Below are positions 16,787 to 25,500 of a stretch of 64,000 nucleotides of DNA, in pieces (the first letter of the stretch is position 1; every line of letters begins with the position of its first letter). Position numbers and translations under genes: made by a program. The DNA lies in the NCBI GenBank assembly GCA_002840645.1, contig PHBO01000003.1, positions 1 through 64,000 of the forward strand, given 5' to 3'. Source of the DNA: Candidatus Cloacimonetes bacterium HGW-Cloacimonetes-3 (GTDB lineage: Bacteria; Cloacimonadota; Cloacimonadia; Cloacimonadales; Cloacimonadaceae). The notes under the pieces are model-generated. The model saw nothing but the letters and a program-made list of their open reading frames with translations. It was not told the origin of the DNA and did no database searches.

Positions 16787-17263
16787 CTAAACCAGCTTCT
16801 TCAATTCGTTGCTGCCGAGAGCATATTGCACCAGTTCCACTCCCGCCTCGCGGAATAACTGCTCTCCCAATGCATCAGGATAGGCTTCGCTAACGAACAC
16901 GGTCTTAATCTCGGCATTGATAATCAGCCGCGCACATATGCTGCAAGGCTGATGCGTGCAATACAGCGAAGCACCACGCGTGGAATTGCCATTTATTGCC
17001 GCTTGAATGATGGCATTCTGTTCTGCATGCACACCCCGGCAAAGCTCGTGCCTTTCACCGGAAGGAACATTTTGCTGCTCCCGCAGGCAACCGGTATCCG
17101 CGCAGTGCGGAACGCCTTTGGGGCTACCATTATAGCCCGTGGAGATAATCTGATTATCCCGTATCAAAACTGCTCCCACGGCACGCCGCAGGCAGGTGCT
17201 GCGCTTGGAAGCAAGGTATGCCATCTGCATAAAATACTGTTGCCAGGAGGGTCGTGTTTCCAT
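16787..17263 (-). CDS. dCMP/cytidine deaminase family protein (ComEB-like)
   Basis: The product is 158 residues, matching deoxycytidylate deaminases. These zinc enzymes convert dCMP to dUMP for dTTP synthesis. Zinc ligands and the proton-shuttle glutamate are intact: [11 protein letters not shown] (about residues 73-83) and P-C-S-I-C-A-R (about 106-112). [13 protein letters not shown] is the typical substrate loop. The start has AAGGAGTTTTAT upstream. It is the first gene of the ECF transporter operon (4 nt from the S gene), an association I cannot explain biochemically. Confidence 0.9.
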   Translation of the reverse strand: METRPSWQQYFMQMAYLASKRSTCLRRAVGAVLIRDNQIISTGYNGSPKGVPHCADTGCLREQQNVPSGERHELCRGVHAEQNAIIQAAINGNSTRGASLYCTHQPCSICARLIINAEIKTVFVSEAYPDALGEQLFREAGVELVQYALGSNELKKLV

Positions 17264-17797
17264 ATAAAACTCCTTCGCTTGGTTTAGTTAGACCAGCTTT
17301 TTAGGTTCGCTTCTTTCTGTCAAGCGAAGCAACAGGCTTAGCTTGTTAAACATGTCTTAGCCAATATCTACCGGTGCGGGCAGAACCCCGGCAGTTCCTG
17401 TAAACACCTCCGCCATAACATCTTATCCACTGCAATATAGCACTTTATACCACACATAAGGCTATCAATATGCTCGGGTATTTTGCTTACATTTCCGTAT
17501 AGCTGTTTCCTCGCCACCCCTTCTGCTACATTTAAGCTCCATCTCTGTTACACACAATAATTCGCATACCACACATAGGTGATCCTGCCACGACCCTGCC
17601 GCATTGCGGCAGGGTCGTGGCAGGATTGTGGCAGGATGATATGATAGTTTCTGCGTCTAATAGAGATGGAGCTTAAATGGGTCAGAGGGGGGAGATAAGG
17701 TGAAATCCGGAAAGTGAAGGAGTTAACAGGAAGTAACAAAAATCTTGGCTGGCATTGTGTAAGGTGTTGGTATTAAGAGGGCTGGGTTCCCGCCTCC
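17264..17797. other. Intergenic region with a 45-bp perfect palindrome
   Basis: No gene is supported between the deaminase and the minisatellite. The segment contains a TTGACA-like element (minus strand, near 17318-17323) that could start the deaminase/ECF operon, two copies of TACCACACATA (17451 and 17568), and the palindrome at 17582-17626. The bases around 17785-17805 form a small TTCCCGC ... GCGGGAA hairpin at the edge of the tandem repeat. Confidence 0.5.
17582..17626. repeat. Perfect palindrome, 21-bp arms, 3-nt loop
   Basis: Arm 1 is 17582-17602 (begins ATCCTGCCAC), the loop is ATT, and arm 2 is 17606-17626. The arms are exact reverse complements; each contains CCTGCC twice. It is followed by a partial extra copy, GTGGCAGGAT, at 17629-17638. 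Its geometry matches the palindromes at 11388, 27022 and 35522, but the sequence is unrelated. Confidence 0.88.
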
Positions 17798-17798
17798 G

Positions 17799-17925
17799 CG
17801 GGAAAGACAAGAGGGGGAAGCGGGAAAGACAAGAGGGGAGAGCGGGAAAGACAAGAGGGGGAAGCGGGAAAGACAAGAGGGGAGAGCGGGAAAGACAAGA
17901 GGGGGAAGCGGGAAGGACAAACAGG
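17799..17925. repeat. 22-bp minisatellite with alternating unit types
   Basis: Five exact 22-bp units start at 17799, 17821, 17843, 17865 and 17887, followed by a degenerate partial unit at 17909. All begin CGGGAAAGACAAGAGGGG; they alternate between endings GAAG and AGAG, giving a 44-bp higher-order period. The repeat is purine-rich on the plus strand. There are no unique spacers, so it is not a CRISPR array. It ends about 75 bp before the cobalamin riboswitch. Confidence 0.92.
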
Positions 17926-17999
17926 TAAAGTATGAGATAAAAAATGGGAAAGCAGGAAAGGCTTGACTTTTTTGGGGGATATAGATTTCTTTACCGGGT

Positions 18000-18172
18000 G
18001 ACTTGATGGTGCTTAGCACAAGGTAATAGGGAATTCCGTTAGATTCGGAAGCGGTCTCCGCCACTGTAAGCAGCAAATAGGTTAAAGACGTCACTGTCCG
18101 GTAGATGGGAAGGTGTCTTTAGGCTAAATATAGCCAGCCGCTGCAAGCCAGGAAACCTGCCACAAGTTTGGG
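18000..18172 (+). promoter_or_regulatory. Cobalamin riboswitch
   Basis: The conserved aptamer core is present in order: GATGGTGCTTAGCAC, the G-rich stretch AATAGGGAATTCCG, GAAGCGGTCTCCGCCACTGTAA (18048-18069), and the B12-box-like AAGCCAGGAAACCTGCC at about 18145-18161. These are the hallmark elements of the adenosylcobalamin/hydroxocobalamin aptamer that usually lowers expression of B12 uptake and synthesis genes when the ligand is plentiful. It is followed by a small AGCCT ... AGGCT hairpin (about 18176-18195) and a GAGGTGA ribosome-binding site. Lack of a clear T-run favours control of translation. It points at the beta-propeller gene at 18247. Confidence 0.93.
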
Positions 18173-18246
18173 AAAAGCCTGCGGGGAATAGGCTGAAGCC
18201 AAAGGTTCATCTTTAGGTCACAATATAACGAACGAGGTGAACACCA

Positions 18247-19515
18247 TTGAAACCAATAAAACGTATAAACTCTCTTAACAAAGCCTTCTTCGCAGTTGTA
18301 TTCGTGCTTTCTGCCTATGCTGCTTATGCAGAAACCTTGTATGTGGTAAATTCACAATCCCGCACCCTAAGCAAGATTGACACAAGCACCGATGCCGTTA
18401 ACAACAGCTTTGCAGCGCTGGGAAGTGTTCCCAACAAGATCGTGGTGGATACGGATTACATCTGGTCGGTAAACTCCGGTGATAACGCCGTGCAAAAGAT
18501 ATCCCGCACGACAGGCGCAACGCTGGCAAACATCTTTGTGGGGGCAAGCAGTAATCCCTGGGATGCGGTGAAACATCAGGAAAACCTGTATGTAAGCGGC
18601 TTGTTTACCGGGAAAGTGTATCGGATCAACACCATCAGCGGGGCAGTTACAGGCAGTGTGACGGTTGGCACAGCTCCTGAAGCGCTCCATGTGGTGGGCA
18701 ATAAGCTTTATGTAACCAATGCGGGGAGTTATGCGCAGAACTATGCGGGTAGCTCTGTGTCGGTGATAGATATCAGCAGCTTCAGCGTGCAAAGCACCAT
18801 CCCCGTGAATGCGAATCCGCAGTATCTTGCCTCAGCAAACGGCATGCTGCATGTGTCTTGTACTGGGAATTGGACTGATGTTGCAGGGGCGGTATGCATC
18901 ATTGATACAGTTACGGATACGGTGATACATACCGTCAATACAGGCGGAACTCCGGGATGCTTGTGGCTGGCGAGTACGGAGCTTGCCCTGGTAGCGGACA
19001 GCAATGGAACAAACCTATTTAGCTATAACACCAGTACTTATCAGCTTCTGCACGGGGTGTCCAATCCCTTGTCTAATGGCGGGTCTGAGGTAGTGGGCAA
19101 CAGTACTTTTGTGGCGGTGTTAAGCCCTAATTGGGGTGAGAATGGCACAGTTAAGCTTCTGCATGCGGACTTAAGCCCCTGGAAGCAATATTCAGTTGCC
19201 TTGATGCCGACGGATATGAAGCTGGGCAGCAGTGCTTCCGGTAATGAAGATTTGCTTACTGCTGTAAACAGCCTGATAGCTTATCCCAATCCCGTGAGAC
19301 AAGGATCAGCACTTAAGTTCTCCGGCTTTATAGCTATGCATGGTGAACTGGGCATCTTCAATCTTAAAGGGCAGAAGGTGGCAAGCTATCCCTTTGTGGG
19401 TAAGGAAATTAGCGTGCCGGAATTGAATCTGCCAAGCGGGCTGTATTTCTATCGTGTGCGGGATGATAAAGCCGGTGGGGATACAAGTGTGGGGAAATTC
19501 CTTATTCTGAAGTAG
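18247..19515 (+). CDS. Secreted YncE/YVTN-type beta-propeller, putative BtuG-like corrinoid-binding protein
   Basis: The product is 422 residues. A signal peptide (cleavage after A-Y-A) is followed by about seven propeller blades with the repeated patterns L-Y-V-V-N/L-Y-V-T-N, V-x-V-I-D and I-P-V-N, covering about residues 30-325. The last 85 residues are a sorting domain (Y-P-N-P, G-I-F-N-L-K-G-Q-K-V, L-P-S-G-L-Y-F-Y). It begins with TTG, 7 nt after GAGGTG. In Bacteroides, the surface propeller BtuG captures vitamin B12 with extreme affinity and its locus is riboswitch-controlled. Here the riboswitch directly upstream makes the same role likely, with sorting-domain export replacing a lipid anchor. 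No TonB receptor (BtuB) lies beside it. Fold: sure; ligand: inferred from regulation. Confidence 0.8.
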   Translation: MKPIKRINSLNKAFFAVVFVLSAYAAYAETLYVVNSQSRTLSKIDTSTDAVNNSFAALGSVPNKIVVDTDYIWSVNSGDNAVQKISRTTGATLANIFVGASSNPWDAVKHQENLYVSGLFTGKVYRINTISGAVTGSVTVGTAPEALHVVGNKLYVTNAGSYAQNYAGSSVSVIDISSFSVQSTIPVNANPQYLASANGMLHVSCTGNWTDVAGAVCIIDTVTDTVIHTVNTGGTPGCLWLASTELALVADSNGTNLFSYNTSTYQLLHGVSNPLSNGGSEVVGNSTFVAVLSPNWGENGTVKLLHADLSPWKQYSVALMPTDMKLGSSASGNEDLLTAVNSLIAYPNPVRQGSALKFSGFIAMHGELGIFNLKGQKVASYPFVGKEISVPELNLPSGLYFYRVRDDKAGGDTSVGKFLILK

Positions 19516-19597
19516 CTGAGGGGCTTGAGAAAGATAATAGGAATGCAGATGGGGCGGATTTAGATTGGGCTTGACAATAACAGCTATCCCGGGAATG

Positions 19598-19614
19598 TTG
19601 CAACTGATTCTCAA
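19598..19614. promoter_or_regulatory. Possible Fur box before fur-feoB-feoA
   Basis: TTGCAACTGATTCTCAA is an imperfect dyad resembling the Fur consensus (5 of 8 half-site positions symmetrical). It lies 22 nt downstream of a TTGACA hexamer at 19571-19576 and just ahead of the fur-like start, where an iron-dependent operator would be expected. The match is weak. Confidence 0.35.
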
Positions 19615-19629
19615 TACAAGGAAGTGATC

Positions 19630-20088
19630 ATGCAGGATTATGAAAAGATATTCAAGGCATTCCTTGCCGGAAAAGGGCTGAAGCTTACCATGCCGCGTAG
19701 ATACATTCTGGAAGAAGTGTTCAGGTTACATGAGCATTTCAATGCTGAGGATTTGTATGCCAAAGTGAAGCTGGTTACCCGCGATGTGTCTCTTGCCACT
19801 GTGTACCGCACTTTGCCTCTGCTGATGGAGGCAGGGCTGGTGCAGCATGCTTTACGCAGCTCGGGAAGAGACAGGTTTGAGCATATCTACGGTCATCCGA
19901 AACATGTACACTGGTTATGCCGTAATTGTGGAGCGATTCAGGAGACAGATTTGCAGGCTCTGATGCCGGTAATAAAGAAACAAGCAGATGCAATTCGCTT
20001 TAAAACCGATGATATAGAGCTAAGCATCAGGGGCATATGCTGGAAATGTGCGTTACTTGAGAATGAGAATCATATTGAAAAAGAATAA
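19630..20088 (+). CDS. Fur-family metal-dependent transcriptional regulator
   Basis: The product is 152 residues from the ATG at 19630, which has AAGGAAG upstream; a GTG two codons earlier is too close to that site. The N-terminal winged helix contains L-T-M-P-R-R-Y-I-L and the recognition region V-S-L-A-T-V-Y-R-T-L (about residues 54-63). The metal-binding part has H-V-H-W-L-C-R-N-C-G and a C-terminal C-W-K-C pair, giving a structural zinc site. The operon with feoB and feoA shows that the likely signal is ferrous iron. Its 3' end overlaps feoB by about 26 nt. Confidence 0.9.
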   Translation: MQDYEKIFKAFLAGKGLKLTMPRRYILEEVFRLHEHFNAEDLYAKVKLVTRDVSLATVYRTLPLLMEAGLVQHALRSSGRDRFEHIYGHPKHVHWLCRNCGAIQETDLQALMPVIKKQADAIRFKTDDIELSIRGICWKCALLENENHIEKE

Positions 20089-22261
20089 GCCAATAATTGC
20101 CCTTGCGGGAAACCCCAATGTGGGCAAAACTACCCTTTTCAATGCCTTAACGGGGGCAAGACAAACCGTTGGCAATTGGCCGGGAGTAACCGTGGAGCAC
20201 AAATCCGGTGTTTGCAAATACAAGGGTGAGAGCTTTGAGATTATTGATCTACCGGGTATTTACTCCCTTTCGGGCGGAAGTCCTGACGAACAGGTGGCAC
20301 GTTCGTATATCATGAACGAAAAGCCGGATTTGGTTATCAACATCGTGGATGCCGGCAATCTGGAGCGTAACCTGTACTTAACCGTGCAGCTCATGGAACT
20401 TGGCGCACCGCTTTTGATGTGCCTCAGTATGAGCGACATTGCTGCTCAAAACGGGATTAGTATAGATTCGGCTCATTTGGCTTCGCACTTGGGGTTTGAT
20501 GCTGTTCCGTTGGTGCTGAATAAGCAATTAGATATCGATACGCTAATGGGCAAAATCGGGGATAACCTTGCTCAACCATCTGTGCCACAGTGTATTCATT
20601 ACGATGAGGTGGTGGAGCTTCACCTGGATAATATCCTGCGCATTTCAGCCGAAGCAGGGATGTATCGGGATGAAAAGCTCTCTGTTGCCGAGGGGAAAAG
20701 CGTTAACACGGCTGAGGTTTACAGTTCCCTGATGCAGAGCAGATGGCTGGCTGTGAAGCTGATAGAGGGTGATGCGGAGTTTATGGGGGCTGTGCCTGAA
20801 GCCATAAAGCCTGCCATAACCAAAGAAATTGCGGCTATATCCAAACATCGCGGGCAGGAACCTGCAGCGGTGATTGCCGACGACAGATATGGCTTTATCC
20901 GCGGTTTGGTAAAGGACGTGGTGAAACGCAGCAGAGTAAGCCGCTGGACATTCTCTGATGCCGTGGACAGAGTGGTTCTTAGCGGGCTGCTTGGCTTGCC
21001 CATCTTCTTTGCCGTGATGTATTTGGTATTCCTGATTGCAGTGCGGGCAAGCAGCCCTGTTATCACGCTGATAGATGGCTCTTTAACCTGGCTGTTTGTG
21101 GATAAGTTCGGGGCTTTGCTAAGCATGTTGGCAGCTCCGCATTGGCTGAATTATATGCTAAGCGACGCAATTGGCGGGGGGATAGCCACGATAGGCTCTT
21201 TTGTGCCGCCGATATTCTTTATTTACATCAGCTTATCTATACTGGAAGATTCAGGTTATATGGCGCGGGCGGCGTTTATTGCCGATAAATTTATGCGTAA
21301 GATCGGGCTGCCGGGAAAGGCATTTATCCCTTTGTTAGTGGGCTTTGGTTGCACTGTTCCGGCGATTATGGCTACACGGACGCTGGAAAGCCCCAGGGAC
21401 AGAGTGTTTGCATCCATTTTAACGCCCTTTGTTTCCTGTGGGGCGAAGCTGCCTGTTTATACGTTTCTGGGGATGCTGTTCTTTCCCCAAAGGGCGGATC
21501 TGGTGATATTCGGGCTGTATATGTTCGGGATAGTGATGGCAATGCTGACCGGCTTTATGCTAAAAAAGACGGTGTTCCGCAGTGAACCGGGCAACTTTGT
21601 GATGGAGCTACCGCCTTACCATGTGCCAACCTTTAATGCGATTATGTTGCATACCTGGCATAGGCTGAAGGATTTTATCCTGCGGGCAGGCAAGACTATT
21701 CTGTTGGTGATAGTGGTGATCAATATCTTGCAGGCAGTTACCTTGCCAGTGGGTAAGGATAAAGAGCCTGTAGCAGTGCTTGAACTAAGCGGTAAAGCTA
21801 TCACACCGCTGCTTGCTCCCATGGGGATAAAGCAGGATAACTGGCAGGCGAGTGTGGCGTTGATTAGCGGACTTTTTGCCAAAGAAGCGATAGTGGGAAC
21901 AATGCAAAGCCTGTATCAGGGCGGGGCAAAAGATGCGCAGGGTAGTGATGCTACGCCTGGGTATGCAAGGAACATCATGGCAGGATTTGGGAGCAGTGCA
22001 TCGGCTATCTCTTTTCTGGTGTTTGTGCTGTTGTATTCGCCATGTGCAGCTGCGCTTACCATGCTGTTTAAGGAGCATGGTTATCAGTGGATGTTGTTTG
22101 CGTTTGGATATTTAACTGCCTTGGCATGGATGGTGGCGACGCTTGTATATCAAATCCTTGCTTTTAATACTTCTTCTATGTACTGGATTGTAAGCTGTGT
22201 GGGCTTCTTTGCCCTTATCTACTATAACCTGCGGAGTATCGGGAGGAAGCATGCTGAGTAA
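20063..22261 (+). CDS. feoB: Ferrous iron transport protein B
   Basis: The product is 732 residues from the ATG at 20063; a GTG at 20048 or a TTG at 20075 are alternatives because no strong ribosome-binding site decides. The N-terminal G domain has G-N-P-N-V-G-K-T (G1), the T-V-G-N-W-P-G-V-T-V switch region and D-L-P-G (G3). The G4 position, usually N-x-x-D, reads S-M-S-D, which may alter guanine recognition. The membrane part has two Gate domains; G-C-T-V-P-A-I-M-A-T-R-T-L (about residues 430-442) carries the conserved cysteine. FeoB imports Fe2+ across the inner membrane under anoxic conditions. Placed between a fur-like regulator and feoA. Confidence 0.95.
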   Translation: MRIILKKNKPIIALAGNPNVGKTTLFNALTGARQTVGNWPGVTVEHKSGVCKYKGESFEIIDLPGIYSLSGGSPDEQVARSYIMNEKPDLVINIVDAGNLERNLYLTVQLMELGAPLLMCLSMSDIAAQNGISIDSAHLASHLGFDAVPLVLNKQLDIDTLMGKIGDNLAQPSVPQCIHYDEVVELHLDNILRISAEAGMYRDEKLSVAEGKSVNTAEVYSSLMQSRWLAVKLIEGDAEFMGAVPEAIKPAITKEIAAISKHRGQEPAAVIADDRYGFIRGLVKDVVKRSRVSRWTFSDAVDRVVLSGLLGLPIFFAVMYLVFLIAVRASSPVITLIDGSLTWLFVDKFGALLSMLAAPHWLNYMLSDAIGGGIATIGSFVPPIFFIYISLSILEDSGYMARAAFIADKFMRKIGLPGKAFIPLLVGFGCTVPAIMATRTLESPRDRVFASILTPFVSCGAKLPVYTFLGMLFFPQRADLVIFGLYMFGIVMAMLTGFMLKKTVFRSEPGNFVMELPPYHVPTFNAIMLHTWHRLKDFILRAGKTILLVIVVINILQAVTLPVGKDKEPVAVLELSGKAITPLLAPMGIKQDNWQASVALISGLFAKEAIVGTMQSLYQGGAKDAQGSDATPGYARNIMAGFGSSASAISFLVFVLLYSPCAAALTMLFKEHGYQWMLFAFGYLTALAWMVATLVYQILAFNTSSMYWIVSCVGFFALIYYNLRSIGRKHAE

Positions 22262-22553
22262 CCGTAATCGTGCCAGATTGCACCGTTTTGGCAGACGATT
22301 CATGCGCAGAAATATGCAATGTCCATGTGCTGTGGGCGAATGCTTAAGTCTGGCGCAGGTTCCTGAAGGTAACAAAGCAATAATATCCTGCAATAAGAAC
22401 CTACAGACGATTGAGCGTGGCTTGTATCTGGGAATGCAGATTAGCATGTTCAGGAATGATACAACCGAACCGAATCTGATAATAGCAGTGGGCGATGCAC
22501 GCTATGTATTAGATAGGCGCATCGCCCACGAGATAAGGGTTAAAATAGTATAG
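22251..22553 (+). CDS. feoA: FeoA domain protein
   Basis: The product is 100 residues. GGGAGG precedes the ATG at 22251, which overlaps the end of feoB by 11 nt. The last 70 residues have the FeoA SH3-like pattern: a start L-S-L-A-Q-V, then E-R-G-L-Y-L-G-M-Q-I, and a final strand pair ending I-R-V-K-I. FeoA binds FeoB and is needed for iron uptake. The basic N-terminus (R-R-F-M-R-R) and a C-P-C-A-V-G-E-C cluster at about 22-29 are not usual for FeoA. The coding sequence contains an 11-bp perfect inverted repeat (22488-22498 with 22519-22529). Confidence 0.75.
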   Translation: MLSNRNRARLHRFGRRFMRRNMQCPCAVGECLSLAQVPEGNKAIISCNKNLQTIERGLYLGMQISMFRNDTTEPNLIIAVGDARYVLDRRIAHEIRVKIV

Positions 22554-22573
22554 CCGTTAATGGGCTTTACCTG

Positions 22574-25500
22574 TTAATTAAGTGCTGTTACCTTATAGAA
22601 CTTCTTTGCCATGGAGGCTGCTTCACTCCAGTACAGATTGGCAGTTGTACCCAGTAGGCTGAAACCATTGTAGGGGTTATCCGAGGATTCGATTCTGTAG
22701 CTTGTGGCACCACTAACTTCATCCCAACTTAAGGTAATAGTATCACTTTCAATACTTATTGTCACTACCGGTGTATCCAGAGTTAGAGGAGTTTGCAGTA
22801 AGTCTATTTCCAAGGTGCCTGTACCGCTTAAACCACTGAGAGTTACAGATGTTTGTGTGGTTGTGGGAGTAAACACAGTGGCACTTGTTTCCACACTGTT
22901 GAACCTGTAAAGCAGAGTGGCAGGAACAAAGCCAAGACCGGCGTGATTTAGAACGTAAGCACCATTATAAGCACTATTGTTGGAGCTTGTGATGCTGAAC
23001 CTGACACCATCTGTTATCGTGCTAACTGTTACAATGAAATCATCACTGCTGCTAACTGCGGGGTCGATAGTTAGGTTATTGTTGCTGAAGCCGGTAAGAA
23101 CTGGAATCAGCACGGTAGAGGATGCACCGCCAATAGCAGTGTTAGCTCCTGTTCCGGCGGTAACTGCGGTGGTGGAAACCAGAATGGTGTTGGAGTTATC
23201 GCTTGTATCGCCGGTGTTTACGGCACGTACGCGGTAGCTGTAGTCTGTTTCGGGATCAAGACCGGATACACGTGCAACATTGCCGCTAACAGCCAAATCC
23301 TGATACCCAGCCACGGGACTGGAAGCTCCTATGCCGTGAGTACCTAAGCCATCCACGGTATCAATGGGAAAGGAATCCCACTCTGTGGCTAAGGTGGGGA
23401 ATCCGGCATCGTTAGCGAGATCGACTGTAACTCCACTAAGAACCGAGCTTTTTCGGCGTAAAGTCTGGTTCGTTGCGCTAATCGGTGCGCTTGCCCAGTA
23501 GTCTCCATTGCCGATGTTGCCAAAAATATCCACAAATACTTCAGGATCGCCCTTTACTATGGCGATAGCATCATTTCCATTAAAATTTGTGGTAGTGCTG
23601 GCAGTGGCAGTTACTCCTTCCGGTAGCGTTAGAGTAGCACTGCTGTTTTTGAACACTAAGCAGGCGTTGTTAGGAAGAGTTCCGGTTAAAGCTTGCGTGT
23701 TGAATGCCGATGTAGCTGCATTGGGATAAAGCTTAATTTTGTAAGAGGAGAGATCCACAGTAGCACCTGTACCATTGTAGATTTCCAAATACTTATTGTT
23801 GCTGCTGCCTTCCACATACTCACTAATGATAAGATCCGTTGTGGTGCCGCCGTCGCCTGAATATACATCTATGCGGTAGCCTTCTGCGCCTGTTACAGCT
23901 TCCCATCTGGCAGTGAATCCCTCGTGGGATACTGCTGTAGCATCAGTAGCAAGTGGAGCATCAAGATAGGTGATGGCATCAGTTTGGGTGCTGATTACGT
24001 TTGAATACACGGAATAAGCCAAATCCAGCATGGTTTTCACCCGGTAATAGTAAGTTATACCGCTGCTTAAGCCTGAAATGAGCAGAGAGGTGGAGCTTAC
24101 AGGATAATTCTGATAAGCACCCACATAAGTGGCGAAAGTGGGAGAAAGGGATAGGTCAAACTGATAATTAGCAAATCCGGGAACTGCATTCCAGTTAGCT
24201 GTAAAGCCTGTGAAGCCAATACCGGAGGCTGCAATTGCCACAGGTGCGGGAATTGCCGAAGTGGAAGCAGTAATCGTGCCGGAGCTTAGCCCGGTACCAT
24301 CGTTGTAAAGTGCCCTTACGCGGTAGTAATAGGTGGTTCCGGCATTTAGTCCGCTGATAAGCTGGCTTGTAGCAGATACAGGGTAGTTTTCGTACGAACC
24401 CACGAAGCTGGAGAAAGAGGAGGAAGTGGAAAGATCAAATTCGTAGTCGCTAATTCCACTTGCAGCGTTCCAATTGGCGGTAAAGCCGTTATAGCCAATT
24501 GCCGTGGCTGCAGTTGCCACAACTGTAGGGATATCGTTATCTTCTATTTCCAGATTGAAGCTGCCGTAGTTACCTATCATTGCGCTGTTGCCACCGCTAA
24601 CATTAATTAAAGAGAAGATAAGGCTTTCGGTGCCTTCCAGTAGTGTGTCGTTAGTGATTGTAACGCTTATGCTTTGGTTGCTGCTGCTGCCCGCCGGGAA
24701 ACTAATGCTGCGGGTAACAAAGTTGCCTACATCGCTGGCAGAACCATCGGTTAAGGCTATTTGTGCAGTAGTGGCTACTGTTGCGCTGGGATTGGTTATT
24801 TGCACCGTTAGGCTTACGCTTCCATCAGCTTCGTTTACAATGGCGCTTGCGGGGCTAAATTGGATAACAGTGGATGCCGTACTTCCTCCCCAGATGGAAG
24901 CTACATATTCGGGATGATCCACAAAGGGGTTACGGTTTCCCTGATGGTTGTACACCGCTGTATTACGGGTAAGCTCAGCAGCATCAACAGGATCGGCATT
25001 GTGCCAGGTAATCAATGTCTCCAGCATATCAACTCCCCCTTGGGAAAGCGTCATGTTATAACGTGTATTAAAATACAGCATTGCACGGGCAAGGTTACCT
25101 TTATGTTGGTCGGCAGGTTCCCACACAGTTTGTCCATCAGAATTTGTACCTCTTTTACTTACATAACCATTGGCATATGTATAAGTATTAGAAACATTGG
25201 TAACAACATCAAAGGGATAATTGCTACGGGACGAGTTTACACTCATAGTGGTGATAAACAAATGGTGCACATCGGCTTTTTTGATACTTTCTTCTGCAGT
25301 GCCAAACCAGCTTTGAGCGTAAGTATGTTCGGTGTTGGGATCGCTGCTGCCATTGTAGGAACTGTTGATGGTGTAATCGTGCCCGGTATATACGCAGCGG
25401 ACTACTCCACTGTTGTTATCCAAGGTTTGGAACAAAAAGGTCTTAGCACCATCGTAATTGGAATAAGTGTTATTGTCTATCAGATCATGCAGTCCAGATT

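Noticed and set aside
17799-17925. Possible CRISPR array
   Set aside because: Units are directly abutting with no unique spacers, and no cas genes are nearby.
17682-18094. Minus-strand open frames across the minisatellite and riboswitch
   Set aside because: Their repetitive S-F-P and L-S-F-P-x-x-P residues come from the 22-bp tandem repeat, and they overlap the conserved riboswitch core.
18247-19515. Quinoprotein or nitrous-oxide-reductase-like propeller enzyme
   Set aside because: No cofactor-binding histidines or cysteines; blades are plain YVTN/YncE type and the riboswitch favours a corrinoid role.
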